Counted from the stretch's first letter, positions 24,058 through 32,766 are shown. The stretch is DNA of 32,901 nucleotides from Aquimarina algiphila (GCF_007489275.1 NZ_VLNR01000073.1:1-32901), one strand, 5' to 3'. Numbers and translations: made by a program. The notes: a model not told the origin generated them from the letters alone.

Positions 24058-24546
24058 TCAAATATAAAGTATTTGTCCAGTGTGGTAGGCCGTATGTAAA
24101 GCCATATTTGCAATTTCAATATTCCATTCTGCTATTTGTTTTTCAGATGCATTTTCAGTCACTTGTTCCCATTCTGTTTGTATACTATCTAGTTTTTTAG
24201 TTACATTTTTCCAATCCAGCTCACTATTTTTTTTAAAAGTATCTTTATTGTCATTGTTAAATTCGGGAACTTCTTCTCCTTTAAAAGCTTTTAAATTCAT
24301 TTCATTCCAGAAAATTAGATGAGAAATCAATTCGCGAATCGAATGATCTTCAGTATTGTTTTTCCAATTCGATTGCTCTGGAGTAAGGCCTTCTATCGCT
24401 TTTTTTGTTGGCACAAACCATTCTTGATTTGTATGAGTATTCTTTAATTGTTGAACGAGTAACGACTTTATATTTGGGTCATTGTTATTTTCTGAACAAC
24501 ACAAAACGATTAAGGCTAATCCGATTATTGTGAAAATTCGTTTCAT
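24058..24546 (-). CDS. DinB-fold lipoprotein, probably shortened by a stop codon
   Basis: From ATG 24546 the product has 162 residues and starts MKRIFTIIGLALIVLCCSE, a lipoprotein-type signal with Cys16/Cys17. An earlier ATG (24597) overlaps the upstream gene and would bury the signal. The rest is a DinB/YfiT four-helix fold with the metal triad His76, His151 and His155 (LISHL and ALHTAYHTGQI). The frame stops at a TGA after GQILYI. Seven sense codons (KLNGWWK) and then TAA follow in the same frame, which looks like the normal DinB end. Last gene of the leftward heme operon. DinB proteins are usually cytoplasmic metal-dependent transferases; the role here is unknown. Confidence 0.8.
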   Translation of the reverse strand: MKRIFTIIGLALIVLCCSENNNDPNIKSLLVQQLKNTHTNQEWFVPTKKAIEGLTPEQSNWKNNTEDHSIRELISHLIFWNEMNLKAFKGEEVPEFNNDNKDTFKKNSELDWKNVTKKLDSIQTEWEQVTENASEKQIAEWNIEIANMALHTAYHTGQILYI

Positions 24547-24587
24547 GGTTTTGACTATGTTGTACAATAGAATATTATTAATTTTAA

Positions 24588-26774
24588 TCAATAACAATCT
24601 ATCTTAATTTGATTTTTCTTTTCGAATATACTTAGAGGTAGATTTAAATTTTTCCTTGAAATAGTTTCTAAAACATGAAGTACTTCTTTTTGCATTCCTA
24701 TAGAACCACAAATCATTATAATTCCGTTGTTTTTTAAAGCGTTACTAATCAGATTTGCTTCTTTGGTAATCAAATCCTGAACATATATTTTATCTTTTTG
24801 AGTTTGCGAATATGCGGTATGAAAACTCGATAATTGCTCTTTTTTAATAAAATCGTTATAAATCTCTAAGGAAACTCTAGTACGTCCACCCCAAAATAAG
24901 TGAGTGTTTGACATATTTTTCTCACTAGCGATCATTCCTAAAAAAGGAGCAATTCCTGTTCCATTAGCAATCATAATGACCTCTTTTCTGATATTTGGAA
25001 AATGAAATGTGGAGTTTTGTTTTATAAAGGCTTTAATAGTGTCGCCTTTTTGAAGTTTACTAAAATAGTTTGAGCAAATTCCCAATTCATGTTTTTTAAT
25101 ACTTAAAAGAATATCTCCATTTACTTTTCCAATAGAATATAAGCGTTCAATTTCATCTTCTTTTGGAGAGAAAGAAAAAAGATCACCAGATTGAAAATCA
25201 ATAGTACGCTTCGTACGTAAACGAAGTAAAAATGTATCATCTTCATTGATTGGTGTTCTTTCTATGATTGTAAATACATTATTTTTTCTTTTTTTCTTTT
25301 TTTGAGGTTGTTTTATATGTAAAGAGATTTTCAATGTAGAGCTCCAAATAGAAACCCAATCTTTAAAGGCTTCAAAAGATTGATTGTTTATTTTATATGG
25401 TTCTAAAACTGATGTGAATAGGGGATGAGATGCTAATGTGTGATTCACATCAAGTGCATATTTACAAAAATCAGGATATGCTAAAGAACCTAGCCCTACT
25501 ACAGAAAATTGAATGCTGTTAATCGGTTGAATTGCTTTGAATTTTTGTTCGAATTTTTTTGCGTTTGTAGGAGGTTCTCCTTCCCCGTATGTTGATGTAA
25601 ATATAATGAGATGCCGTGCTTGTCTATAGCTGGAATAGTTGTTTAATTCAGAAATAAAGACAGTTTTTCCAATTGCAGCAAGTGCATTAGCAAAAAGAGT
25701 GGCAAAAGTAAATGTGTTGCCAGTTTCAGAACCTACGAGAATAATATATTCTGACTCATCCTTGTTATGATTAGAGTGGCGTAATTTACTTTTTTTATGT
25801 CTTTTAATCGTCATTGTAAAACCAGAGTACATAAAAAATAGAATAGAACAACTGGCTATAAGTAATATGGTAGACCATAAAATATTTCCTTTTCCGGTGT
25901 GTAATACCATGCTCCATTGGGATGCCAAAGTAACAAATGGATATAGTTCTTCACTTATGATTGCCCCTGTAAATTGATTTACAATAAGTTCTCTGTCTGA
26001 TAGTTTGATAAGAAAATAATCTTCAACAGAATCAGAAAAAGGAAACTCTATTGCTTTGACATTTTTAAGTGTTATGGTTTTGAAAATATCAAAATCTTTG
26101 ATAGCAATTTTTGGAGTAGATCCACTATTCTCTATACTTACTTGATGAGATATTGTACTTTTTGGAAGTAAAGAGAATTTTTCTAAAGATAAATAAACAC
26201 CAGTTACTGCAATGAGAAGTATGGGTATAAGTAGTAATCGACCTAAAATTATATGATAAAATTGAGCAAAATACTCTTTCTCAATTTTAAAAAAGAAACG
26301 CTTAATACTTCTTTGTCTTTTTAAGATTAACAAGACACCTGTAATTGCTATTATAAATAATATAAATGAGACAAACCCAACAAAAAACCTTCCGGTGCTT
26401 TTTAGAAACAAAGAACGGTGTAGATTGGTGGCAAATTTAAAAACAGTTGCCTTTTCTATAGGTTTACCTAGTTTCCCCCCGTTTGTAGGGTCGACATAAA
26501 TTGTTTCACTATTTCCTTCTTTAGTAATTACAGATGCGATCATTGCATTATTGGAATCTATTTCGAAACTAATTATTTCGTCATAATGATGTTGCAGTGT
26601 ATGTATTGTTTCTGCTACAGAAAGATCGTTACTTCCTTTAATATGAAAAGATTTTATAGAGTCTGAAATGGGTTCAAACGCCAAAACAATTCCCGTGACA
26701 GATGCTATGAGTAAAAAGAGAGAAGAAGATATAGCCAGTAAGAGGTGGCTATATCTCCATATTGAAATAGTCAT
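24588..26774 (-). CDS. PepSY-membrane/flavodoxin/ferredoxin-reductase fusion (putative heme or iron reductase)
   Basis: A 728-residue inner-membrane flavoprotein. N-terminal PepSY-TM part: helices at about 11-34, 128-151, 176-196 and 299-321, with candidate heme-ligand histidines His119, His174 and His292. Linker, then flavodoxin domain: FMN motif SETGNT at 349-354 and STYGEGEPP at 394-402. A basic stretch near 491-497 leads to a reductase module: FAD motifs RLYS 544-547 and GICSNY 565-570, NADPH motifs ANGTGIAP 603-610 and CGSIG 689-693. Electrons should pass NADPH-FAD-FMN-membrane heme to a periplasmic acceptor, probably ferric siderophore or heme. It follows the DUF2271 gene by 16 nt. Confidence 0.88.
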   Translation of the reverse strand: MTISIWRYSHLLLAISSSLFLLIASVTGIVLAFEPISDSIKSFHIKGSNDLSVAETIHTLQHHYDEIISFEIDSNNAMIASVITKEGNSETIYVDPTNGGKLGKPIEKATVFKFATNLHRSLFLKSTGRFFVGFVSFILFIIAITGVLLILKRQRSIKRFFFKIEKEYFAQFYHIILGRLLLIPILLIAVTGVYLSLEKFSLLPKSTISHQVSIENSGSTPKIAIKDFDIFKTITLKNVKAIEFPFSDSVEDYFLIKLSDRELIVNQFTGAIISEELYPFVTLASQWSMVLHTGKGNILWSTILLIASCSILFFMYSGFTMTIKRHKKSKLRHSNHNKDESEYIILVGSETGNTFTFATLFANALAAIGKTVFISELNNYSSYRQARHLIIFTSTYGEGEPPTNAKKFEQKFKAIQPINSIQFSVVGLGSLAYPDFCKYALDVNHTLASHPLFTSVLEPYKINNQSFEAFKDWVSIWSSTLKISLHIKQPQKKKKRKNNVFTIIERTPINEDDTFLLRLRTKRTIDFQSGDLFSFSPKEDEIERLYSIGKVNGDILLSIKKHELGICSNYFSKLQKGDTIKAFIKQNSTFHFPNIRKEVIMIANGTGIAPFLGMIASEKNMSNTHLFWGGRTRVSLEIYNDFIKKEQLSSFHTAYSQTQKDKIYVQDLITKEANLISNALKNNGIIMICGSIGMQKEVLHVLETISRKNLNLPLSIFEKKNQIKIDCY

Positions 26775-26790
26775 TTAGTTGTTATGGTTG

Positions 26791-27285
26791 TTATTGTGGA
26801 AGCATACGTACATATCGTATAAACCCTTTGCCTTCTATTTTACTTTTTATAGTTTCTGAAGTTAATTCAAACTCAATATCATCTTTATAATATTTCTGAT
26901 CTTCAACAGCGGTTTCAAAACGAATTTTATATCCGGTATTAATCTTGTCATTTTCTATTTCGATAATACTAATTGCACGTCCCCCACCAGGTATAGTTTC
27001 TCCTGTAATGGCATCAATATCTGGCCGTCTTTTTCCATAAAAACTCCACCATTCTGGAATGTCATGATACCATTCTTCATCATCTCCCTGCACATATAAT
27101 GTCTTTTGGTAATTGCCCTGAGCATCTAATAATGAAATGGCAATATATGCACCTTCACCAGTGTAATTAATCATTTGGATCATACATTTATACTTTGTAC
27201 TTTCTGAACTAGTGCTGAATCCAAAGACTAAAAACAGTGTAAGTAAGAGTAAAGGAAAGGCTTTAAAAAGAAATTTATTTTTCAT
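26791..27285 (-). CDS. DUF2271-family periplasmic protein
   Basis: A 164-residue exported protein with a signal peptide (about 1-24, ending near FGFSTSS). The mature part is a beta-rich domain with NYTGEGAYIAISLLDAQGNYQKTLYV, a Trp-rich patch WYHDIPEWWSFYGKRR and DAITGETIPGGGRAIS, which fits the DUF2271 profile. Such proteins recur beside PepSY reductases in iron-acquisition clusters. It is encoded 1 nt from the ankyrin gene and 16 nt before the PepSY reductase. A periplasmic role in heme or iron handling is inferred from neighbours. Confidence 0.8.
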   Translation of the reverse strand: MKNKFLFKAFPLLLLTLFLVFGFSTSSESTKYKCMIQMINYTGEGAYIAISLLDAQGNYQKTLYVQGDDEEWYHDIPEWWSFYGKRRPDIDAITGETIPGGGRAISIIEIENDKINTGYKIRFETAVEDQKYYKDDIEFELTSETIKSKIEGKGFIRYVRMLPQ

Positions 27286-27286
27286 T

Positions 27287-28687
27287 TTATTTTAAAAAAT
27301 TTAATACAATATTATTCTTCAGTAATAATTCATTTTCATTTGCAAGATCAAGTACTGATTCTTCAAAATCTGTTTTTATTGTTTTATCTGCACCAATTGA
27401 TAATAAATACTTAAGGATGATATCATCTTTTGCCTGCATAGCTGCTTTGTGCAAGGGAGTGATACCTTCATCGTTTTTGGTATTCACATTTATTCCTAAT
27501 CTTTCTATTCTTTTTAATAATTCTATATCATTTTTATGTAGTGCTAAGTGAAATAAAGTATTTCCATTTCCTTGTATTTCCTTAATATCAAGCCCTTTCT
27601 CAGTAAGTATTGCTAATTTTTGATCAAATTCTTCTGTTTTTTTTGCATTAAATGTTTGCATAAGATAATAACCAAGATTATTCCCCTTTTTGTCTTTCAC
27701 AGAAATATCAGCTCCTTTACCAATTAAAAACTTTACAATTTCTATAGAATTTCCTGAAATAGCGTTAGTTAACGCAGATTTTCCATCTTTATCTTTTTGA
27801 TTGATATTAACTCCTTGATTTATAAAGTATTCTAAAACTGTAATATCTTTACTTTTGGAAGCCAAAGCATGTAGTGGGGTTACTCCATTTTTTGTTGTAA
27901 CATTGGGGGTAATTCCTAGTTTTTCTAAATATTTAAATATAGTTAAGGAGTTTGAGCTTCTTCGAGTTCCTTGGCTGGCAAAGATCATAGCATTACCATT
28001 TTCTCTATTTAGACCTTTCGTAGAGACTCCGTTTTTGATTAACATATCCATGAATTCGATATTCCCTTTTTTGGCTGCATAGTTAAAAATACCATTACCT
28101 TTATCATCGGTACTATTTAAAGCAATTCCTTTAGAAACAAAATAGTCTACAAGGGTATACTCTGTAAGAAAAGGAGCAACTAGAAGCAGAGCGTTAGCTT
28201 CATCATGATTTTTTTCTGTGATCACATTAGCACCATGTGCAATACAGAAATCATAAATCGCTGTATTAGTTTGACCAGTTACGGCTGCAAAATTTAATAC
28301 AGAATATCCATGGCTATCTATAATATCTGTTTTTGCACCCTTATCCACCAAAAATTGCATCATTTCTAAATTGTTGCGATAAGCGGCCCAAAAAATATAG
28401 GTTCTTCCGTCATGAGTCAATTTGTTAACACCATTTCCTTTTTTCGTAAGTAAATGTTTTATGGTTGTATTGTCAACTTTTTCAATTAATGCCCAGGAAA
28501 CAGCATCAAAAAGGTGCTGATTCAATTCAGAGGGGTTGTTGCCTTCTTTAATTTTTTGTTCTATATCGGTAATGCTTGGATTTGTTTTCCAATATTCCCG
28601 ATCTAAAAAAGCGTTACTATTTTGAGCATAAACAAAACCTATGCATAATAATAAGCTGATGCACATTATTTTTTTTGAATATCCCAT
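27287..28687 (-). CDS. Secreted ankyrin-repeat protein
   Basis: A 466-residue protein with a signal peptide (about 1-21, ending FVYAQ) and roughly ten ankyrin repeats from about residue 55 to the C-terminus. Clear units include GRTYIFWAAYRNNLEMMQFL, GVTPLHALASKSKDITVLEY, GKSALTNAISGNSIEIVKFL and GITPLHKAAMQAKDDIILKY. No membrane anchor or enzyme domain is present, so it is probably a periplasmic binding scaffold. It sits 4 nt after the DUF6607-type gene and 1 nt before the DUF2271 gene, a spacing that implies one operon. Its partner may be another protein of this locus; that is inference. Confidence 0.87.
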   Translation of the reverse strand: MGYSKKIMCISLLLCIGFVYAQNSNAFLDREYWKTNPSITDIEQKIKEGNNPSELNQHLFDAVSWALIEKVDNTTIKHLLTKKGNGVNKLTHDGRTYIFWAAYRNNLEMMQFLVDKGAKTDIIDSHGYSVLNFAAVTGQTNTAIYDFCIAHGANVITEKNHDEANALLLVAPFLTEYTLVDYFVSKGIALNSTDDKGNGIFNYAAKKGNIEFMDMLIKNGVSTKGLNRENGNAMIFASQGTRRSSNSLTIFKYLEKLGITPNVTTKNGVTPLHALASKSKDITVLEYFINQGVNINQKDKDGKSALTNAISGNSIEIVKFLIGKGADISVKDKKGNNLGYYLMQTFNAKKTEEFDQKLAILTEKGLDIKEIQGNGNTLFHLALHKNDIELLKRIERLGINVNTKNDEGITPLHKAAMQAKDDIILKYLLSIGADKTIKTDFEESVLDLANENELLLKNNIVLNFLK

Positions 28688-28691
28688 TTTA

Positions 28692-29594
28692 TTATTTTTT
28701 TACAAAGGATTCAATCACCTTTGCAATATCATTTTTCTGAGTGTAATCATCAGAGAATAAGTGTTTATATAATGCTTTATTATCAACTTTGGCTTCTAAA
28801 GATAAAGTTGTGTTTCGACCATAGATATCATTCCATTTGCTTCGAACTAATGCCCATTTTTCTTGATGTTTTACCCACCAATCAGCAGCAGCTTTGCATC
28901 TACTATCATCTACTTTAATATAGGTGTTATATCCCTTTTCTTTGGCTAGTACAATAGGTTCTTTTCCTTCTTCATGAATCACTTTATCATTATCTTGATC
29001 GTGAACCCATCCCTTACTGGTGATTTCATGTCTGTTTCCCCTTACTGTTAAGTTATAATCACTTCTTTTGGTATATTCTCGTCTAGGTAAAGGAGCGTTG
29101 GTTGTGTTCTCCCAAAAACTTTTACCGTCTACGTGAACCCAGGTTGCAGAACCTTCGTATCTCGGACTATCATCTACCTGATATACTTTTTGAGTCCATT
29201 GTCCTTCAACGGCAGATTTGGTTTTATTTTCATATTTCCAGGTGTTATTAGTGTTGAACATGTAAAAATCTGTGTTTTCATAAATCCAATCTTGCCTCCA
29301 ATGTTTTACAATATGTGGGTCAGACGGGTTTCCAACCTGAAGTAAATGCTGAATGGAAACCTTGTCCTTTTCATCAACAATCAGTTGAGCCCACTCTAAG
29401 CCCTTATCTGTCTTTGTTTTTGATGGTTTGTATAAAGAATCTTTACTATACTGAAAAGTTTCGGCAAAATTAAAGGTTACTTCAAAACAACCGCACATGC
29501 TTTTAATAGCATCAATGTCTTTTGTTTTTTTATTCTGGGCACTTAGGGTAAGAATACTAAAAATTCCAAATACGATAGAAGGTATTGTTTTCAT
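28692..29594 (-). CDS. DUF6607-type exported protein of the heme locus
   Basis: ATG 29594 gives a 300-residue protein with signal peptide MKTIPSIVFGIFSILTLSAQ. An ATG at 29627 would add 11 polar residues before it and is less likely. The mature part has many Trp and aromatic residues (KHWRQDWIYENTDFYMFN, EGQWTQKVYQVDDSPRYEGSATWVHV), and two cysteines close together in SMCGCFEV. From memory it matches DUF6607, which accompanies TonB receptors and PepSY proteins; a profile search would confirm it. It is first in the leftward operon and divergent from the TonB-dependent receptor. Confidence 0.75.
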   Translation of the reverse strand: MKTIPSIVFGIFSILTLSAQNKKTKDIDAIKSMCGCFEVTFNFAETFQYSKDSLYKPSKTKTDKGLEWAQLIVDEKDKVSIQHLLQVGNPSDPHIVKHWRQDWIYENTDFYMFNTNNTWKYENKTKSAVEGQWTQKVYQVDDSPRYEGSATWVHVDGKSFWENTTNAPLPRREYTKRSDYNLTVRGNRHEITSKGWVHDQDNDKVIHEEGKEPIVLAKEKGYNTYIKVDDSRCKAAADWWVKHQEKWALVRSKWNDIYGRNTTLSLEAKVDNKALYKHLFSDDYTQKNDIAKVIESFVKK

Positions 29595-29638
29595 TGTTTG
29601 ATAATTTGATGTAAAAAATTTTTTCAAAATTAATTAAA

Positions 29639-29657
29639 TTTATTTAGAATAAATAAA
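29639..29657. promoter_or_regulatory. 19-bp perfect inverted repeat, candidate operator of both heme operons
   Basis: Arms TTTATTTA (29639-29646) and TAAATAAA (29650-29657) around GAA. The length and AT-rich symmetry resemble a Fur-type box. It lies 5 bp left of the divergent promoter palindrome, over the predicted start site of the leftward transcript and in the upstream region of the rightward promoter. Confidence 0.5.
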
Positions 29658-29662
29658 AATAA

Positions 29663-29674
29663 CAAATATATTTG
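29663..29674. promoter_or_regulatory. Bidirectional promoter core of the heme locus (CAAATATATTTG)
   Basis: A 12-bp perfect palindrome that reads TATATTTG rightward (29667-29674) and TATATTTG leftward (29670-29663). Both match TAnnTTTG exactly and share their TATA bases. The rightward leader would be about 23 nt to the receptor gene. The leftward transcript would start near 29656. Confidence 0.6.
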
Positions 29675-29703
29675 CGCTTTATTAAGAATGATTATAAATA
29701 ACT

Positions 29704-31788
29704 ATGTGGGTTAAAAAAATGTATCTAAGTGTGTTATGTGTTTTTGCTTTTGTAAAAGGATATACTCAGGAAACTGAAATAGATACTACAAAAGTTACTG
29801 AAATAGATGAAGTTATATTAACAGCTACTCGAACAGCAAGACAACTTTCTTCTTTGCCATTACCTGTTACTTTGGTTTCTAAGAAAAAAATTATTCAATC
29901 CGGGACTATTCGTCTTAATGAGATTCTAAATGAGCAAACCGGGATTATAACCGTTGCAGATCAAAGTGGTTTTGAAGGAGTCCAAATCCAGGGAATAGCT
30001 TCAGATTATATTCTTATTCTTATAGATGGTGTCCCTTTGGTAGGTCGTAGTGCAGGGAATTTTGATGTTAGTAGACTCACTGTAGGAAATATAAAACAAA
30101 TTGAAGTCGTAAAAGGTCCATCTAGTAGTTTGTATGGCTCAGAAGCTTTGGGAGGTGTTATTAATATTATTACTTCTGCTCCAGAAACGGAAAAACTTTC
30201 TGGTAACGCTTCTTATAGAATAGGTAGTTTTACTCAGCAAGATATAAACCTGGATATCAAACAACGTATTAAAAGCTTTAGATATGGAATATTTGCCAAC
30301 CGTTTCTCTAGTGAAGGGTATGATCTTAACCCTGAGACTGAAGGTCAAACTGTAAATCCTTTTGAAAACTATACTTTGAATGCAAGGATTTACAATGATT
30401 TTTCTGAAAACCTATCTTTATTTGCTTCTGCGAGATACTATAATCAAAATCAGGATGCAGGATTTATAGTTAATGATACACGTTTTGAGGGAGATAGTAA
30501 AGAAGAAGAATGGAATGCACATCTTCGTTTTGATCACAACTGGAGCAAAAATTTAACTCTTGCATATGAATTGTATTATACCAATTATACTGCGGCAGAA
30601 AAGCTAGCAGATCCTATATCTGATGATGTTCTCACAGATAGTGATTTTGATCAGCGTCTTTTCAGACCTGAGGTTAGAAGTACATATACATTTAAAAATT
30701 CTAGTAAACTCACAACAGGTTTTGGTTTTCAATATGATCAATTAGATCGTACTTTTTTTGATGAGCAAGTAGATTTTAGTTCTCAATATGCATATGCTCA
30801 ATATGATATAAATGTTATAAATCCCCTCAATGTTATAGTGGGTGCCAGATTTGATAACCATTCAGAATATAGTAATCAATTCAGTCCTAAACTCGCATTA
30901 CGGTATAAAATAACAAATACACTTGCAGCAAAAGCTTCTATTGGGTATGGGTTTAAAGCCCCTGATTTTCGGCAATTATATTTTGATTTTACAAACTCGG
31001 CAGTTGGATATACCGTTTTAGGGTATAATGTAGCTATAGATAAATTAAGAGAGTTACAGGATCAGGGACAGATATTAGATATTGTAGTTCCAGAAAGTGA
31101 TTTAGAAGACCCGTTGGAAGCAGAAAGTTCTGTAGGGTATAATATAGGATTGACGTATAAAAAACAAAATTGGAATACAGAGGTAAACTTTTTTAGAAAT
31201 GATTTTAAAAACCTAATTGACACTCGAATTATAGCTCGAAAAACTAATGGGCAAAATGTGTTTAGCTATTTTAATTTTGATAAAATATACACAACAGGTT
31301 TAGAAACGAATATCTCCTATGAGTTCAATAAGAATATTAATATAAGTGCGGGATATCAATTACTTTATGCTTTTGATAAAACAAAAGAAGATGCAATAGA
31401 TAATGGAGAAGTATTTGCGCGAGATCCACAAACAAATGAGACTATCGAAGTTTCAAAATCAGATTATTTTGGACTTGTCAATCGTTCAAGACATAATGCA
31501 AATTTTAAAATATTTTATGACATCCCTTCAGTAAAAGCTAATATAAATGTTAGACTACTATATCGAAGTAAATATGCATTATTTGATACGAATGGTAATG
31601 GTCTTATCGATGATTATGATACTAGTTTTGTTGATGGTTTTGTTACCACAAATGTTGCTGCGAGTAAAACATTTTGCAAAAATTTTAATCTGCAAATAGG
31701 AGCTAATAATCTTTTTGATTACACAGATACCCTTATTCCTACATTACCCGGAATTCAATTCTTTACAAAAATTAATTATCAGTTTTAA
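29704..31788 (+). CDS. TonB-dependent outer-membrane receptor, probable heme receptor (HmuR-like)
   Basis: A 694-residue receptor with a signal peptide (about 1-21, ending KGYTQ), then TonB box EIDEVILTATRT. The plug domain (about 45-155) has the typical IDGVPLVGR and VEVVKGPSSSLYGSEALGGVINII-like segments. A 22-strand barrel fills the rest and ends in the aromatic residue of INYQF. The barrel contains GYGFKAPDFRQLYFDF, related to the FRAP box of heme receptors, but lacks a clear NPNL box. ATG 29719 (codon 6) is an alternative start. It precedes the HmuY-type gene by 19 nt, which is the main reason to assign heme. Confidence 0.88.
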   Translation: MWVKKMYLSVLCVFAFVKGYTQETEIDTTKVTEIDEVILTATRTARQLSSLPLPVTLVSKKKIIQSGTIRLNEILNEQTGIITVADQSGFEGVQIQGIASDYILILIDGVPLVGRSAGNFDVSRLTVGNIKQIEVVKGPSSSLYGSEALGGVINIITSAPETEKLSGNASYRIGSFTQQDINLDIKQRIKSFRYGIFANRFSSEGYDLNPETEGQTVNPFENYTLNARIYNDFSENLSLFASARYYNQNQDAGFIVNDTRFEGDSKEEEWNAHLRFDHNWSKNLTLAYELYYTNYTAAEKLADPISDDVLTDSDFDQRLFRPEVRSTYTFKNSSKLTTGFGFQYDQLDRTFFDEQVDFSSQYAYAQYDINVINPLNVIVGARFDNHSEYSNQFSPKLALRYKITNTLAAKASIGYGFKAPDFRQLYFDFTNSAVGYTVLGYNVAIDKLRELQDQGQILDIVVPESDLEDPLEAESSVGYNIGLTYKKQNWNTEVNFFRNDFKNLIDTRIIARKTNGQNVFSYFNFDKIYTTGLETNISYEFNKNINISAGYQLLYAFDKTKEDAIDNGEVFARDPQTNETIEVSKSDYFGLVNRSRHNANFKIFYDIPSVKANINVRLLYRSKYALFDTNGNGLIDDYDTSFVDGFVTTNVAASKTFCKNFNLQIGANNLFDYTDTLIPTLPGIQFFTKINYQF

Positions 31789-31807
31789 ATATTTAAAAAT
31801 CATAACA

Positions 31808-32674
31808 ATGAAAAAAGTAATTCTTTTATTAACAGCAATAAGCATCGCATTTACTTCATGCAGTAGTGATGATGATAATGATACTCCCCAGGCGGTATAT
31901 TTTACTATTAGTGATTTATCCTTGAGTAAAGGCACAGTAGGGTCAGAAGTAACAATTACGGGAACAGGTTTTCCAAATTCTTCTGATGATATTACGGTTT
32001 CTTTTAATGATGTACAAGCGGTTATAACGAGTATTAATACTACTACTATTGTGTCCTCTGTTCCTGCGAACGCTACAACAGGAGAAGTTACTGTAAAATA
32101 TGATACAAAAACAATAAATGCAGGAATGTTTACAATACTAGATCCTTTAGTAGAAAATAAAGTAGAAAATCTGCCAGCACCACAAACAGGAGGACAGGGA
32201 ACTGGACAAGCCATTGGTGGTGTGTTTACCAAGTTTGACTTCGAGACAGGAGCGGTCACTACTAGCGAAACAGACTGGGATATTGCTTTTAGAGGAACAA
32301 CGATAGCTGTAAATGGAGGAGAAGTAACAGGTACTGCTGATGAACCAGCTCGTAATGGTAATGCTGGTGCTGCAATAGTAACAGGAACATTTGCTAGTGC
32401 TACTAGTGCCGAAGGTTTGACTTTTAATCAAGATGCTAGTACAACATTTGCTATACCTACCGGAAGCGATAATGGTTGGTATAATTATAATTTTATGACT
32501 AATATTATATCTCCTATCCCTGGAAAGGTACTTGTTTTTAGAACTCGTAATGGTAATTATGCGAAGATAGAAATCTTAAGCTATTACTTAAATGAAGATA
32601 CTTCTCAAAGTGGCCGTAATTATACTTTTAATTATGTGTATAACCCAAATGATGGAGAAACTGTTCTAGAATAA
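31808..32674 (+). CDS. hmuY: IPT/TIG-HmuY family heme-binding lipoprotein
   Basis: A 288-residue surface lipoprotein. Lipobox FTSC puts the lipid on Cys18, followed by an acidic SSDDDND export-type tail. Residues about 30-110 form an IPT/TIG immunoglobulin-like domain (SKGTVGSEVTITGTGFP). Residues about 118-283 match HmuY: DWDIAFRGTTIAVNGG, NGWYNYNF, PIPGKVLVFRTRNGNYAKIEILSYY. HmuY proteins take heme from host or environmental hemoproteins and pass it to the partner receptor. The start at 31808 gives the lipoprotein signal; an upstream in-frame ATG lies inside the receptor gene. There is no histidine in the protein, so heme ligation must differ from Porphyromonas HmuY. Confidence 0.82.
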   Translation: MKKVILLLTAISIAFTSCSSDDDNDTPQAVYFTISDLSLSKGTVGSEVTITGTGFPNSSDDITVSFNDVQAVITSINTTTIVSSVPANATTGEVTVKYDTKTINAGMFTILDPLVENKVENLPAPQTGGQGTGQAIGGVFTKFDFETGAVTTSETDWDIAFRGTTIAVNGGEVTGTADEPARNGNAGAAIVTGTFASATSAEGLTFNQDASTTFAIPTGSDNGWYNYNFMTNIISPIPGKVLVFRTRNGNYAKIEILSYYLNEDTSQSGRNYTFNYVYNPNDGETVLE

Positions 32675-32733
32675 AGTAATAGTGTTAATTATTACATCCA
32701 AAACCATGATTTTCTGATTTATCTGGTTTTAGC

Positions 32734-32766
32734 AAAAAAAGGGAGCTTTAATAGCTCCCTTTTTTT
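32734..32766 (+). terminator. Terminator of the receptor-hmuY operon
   Basis: A perfect 14-bp stem, arms with core GGGAGCT (32741-32747) and AGCTCCC (32753-32759), flanked by seven A and seven T, loop TTAAT. The IS end begins about 10 nt after the T tract. Confidence 0.9.

Noticed and set aside
24058..24060. TGA read as selenocysteine or a deliberate read-through signal in the DinB gene
   Set aside because: No SECIS-like hairpin follows and the position matches arginine in the family; a point mutation is simpler.
29639..29657. Calling the 19-bp repeat a Fur box outright
   Set aside because: The length and symmetry fit, but the sequence is only AT-rich and no regulator evidence exists in the window; kept as a candidate operator.
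31715..31807. Upstream in-frame extension of hmuY
   Set aside because: It lies inside the receptor gene and would hide the lipoprotein signal that begins at 31808.
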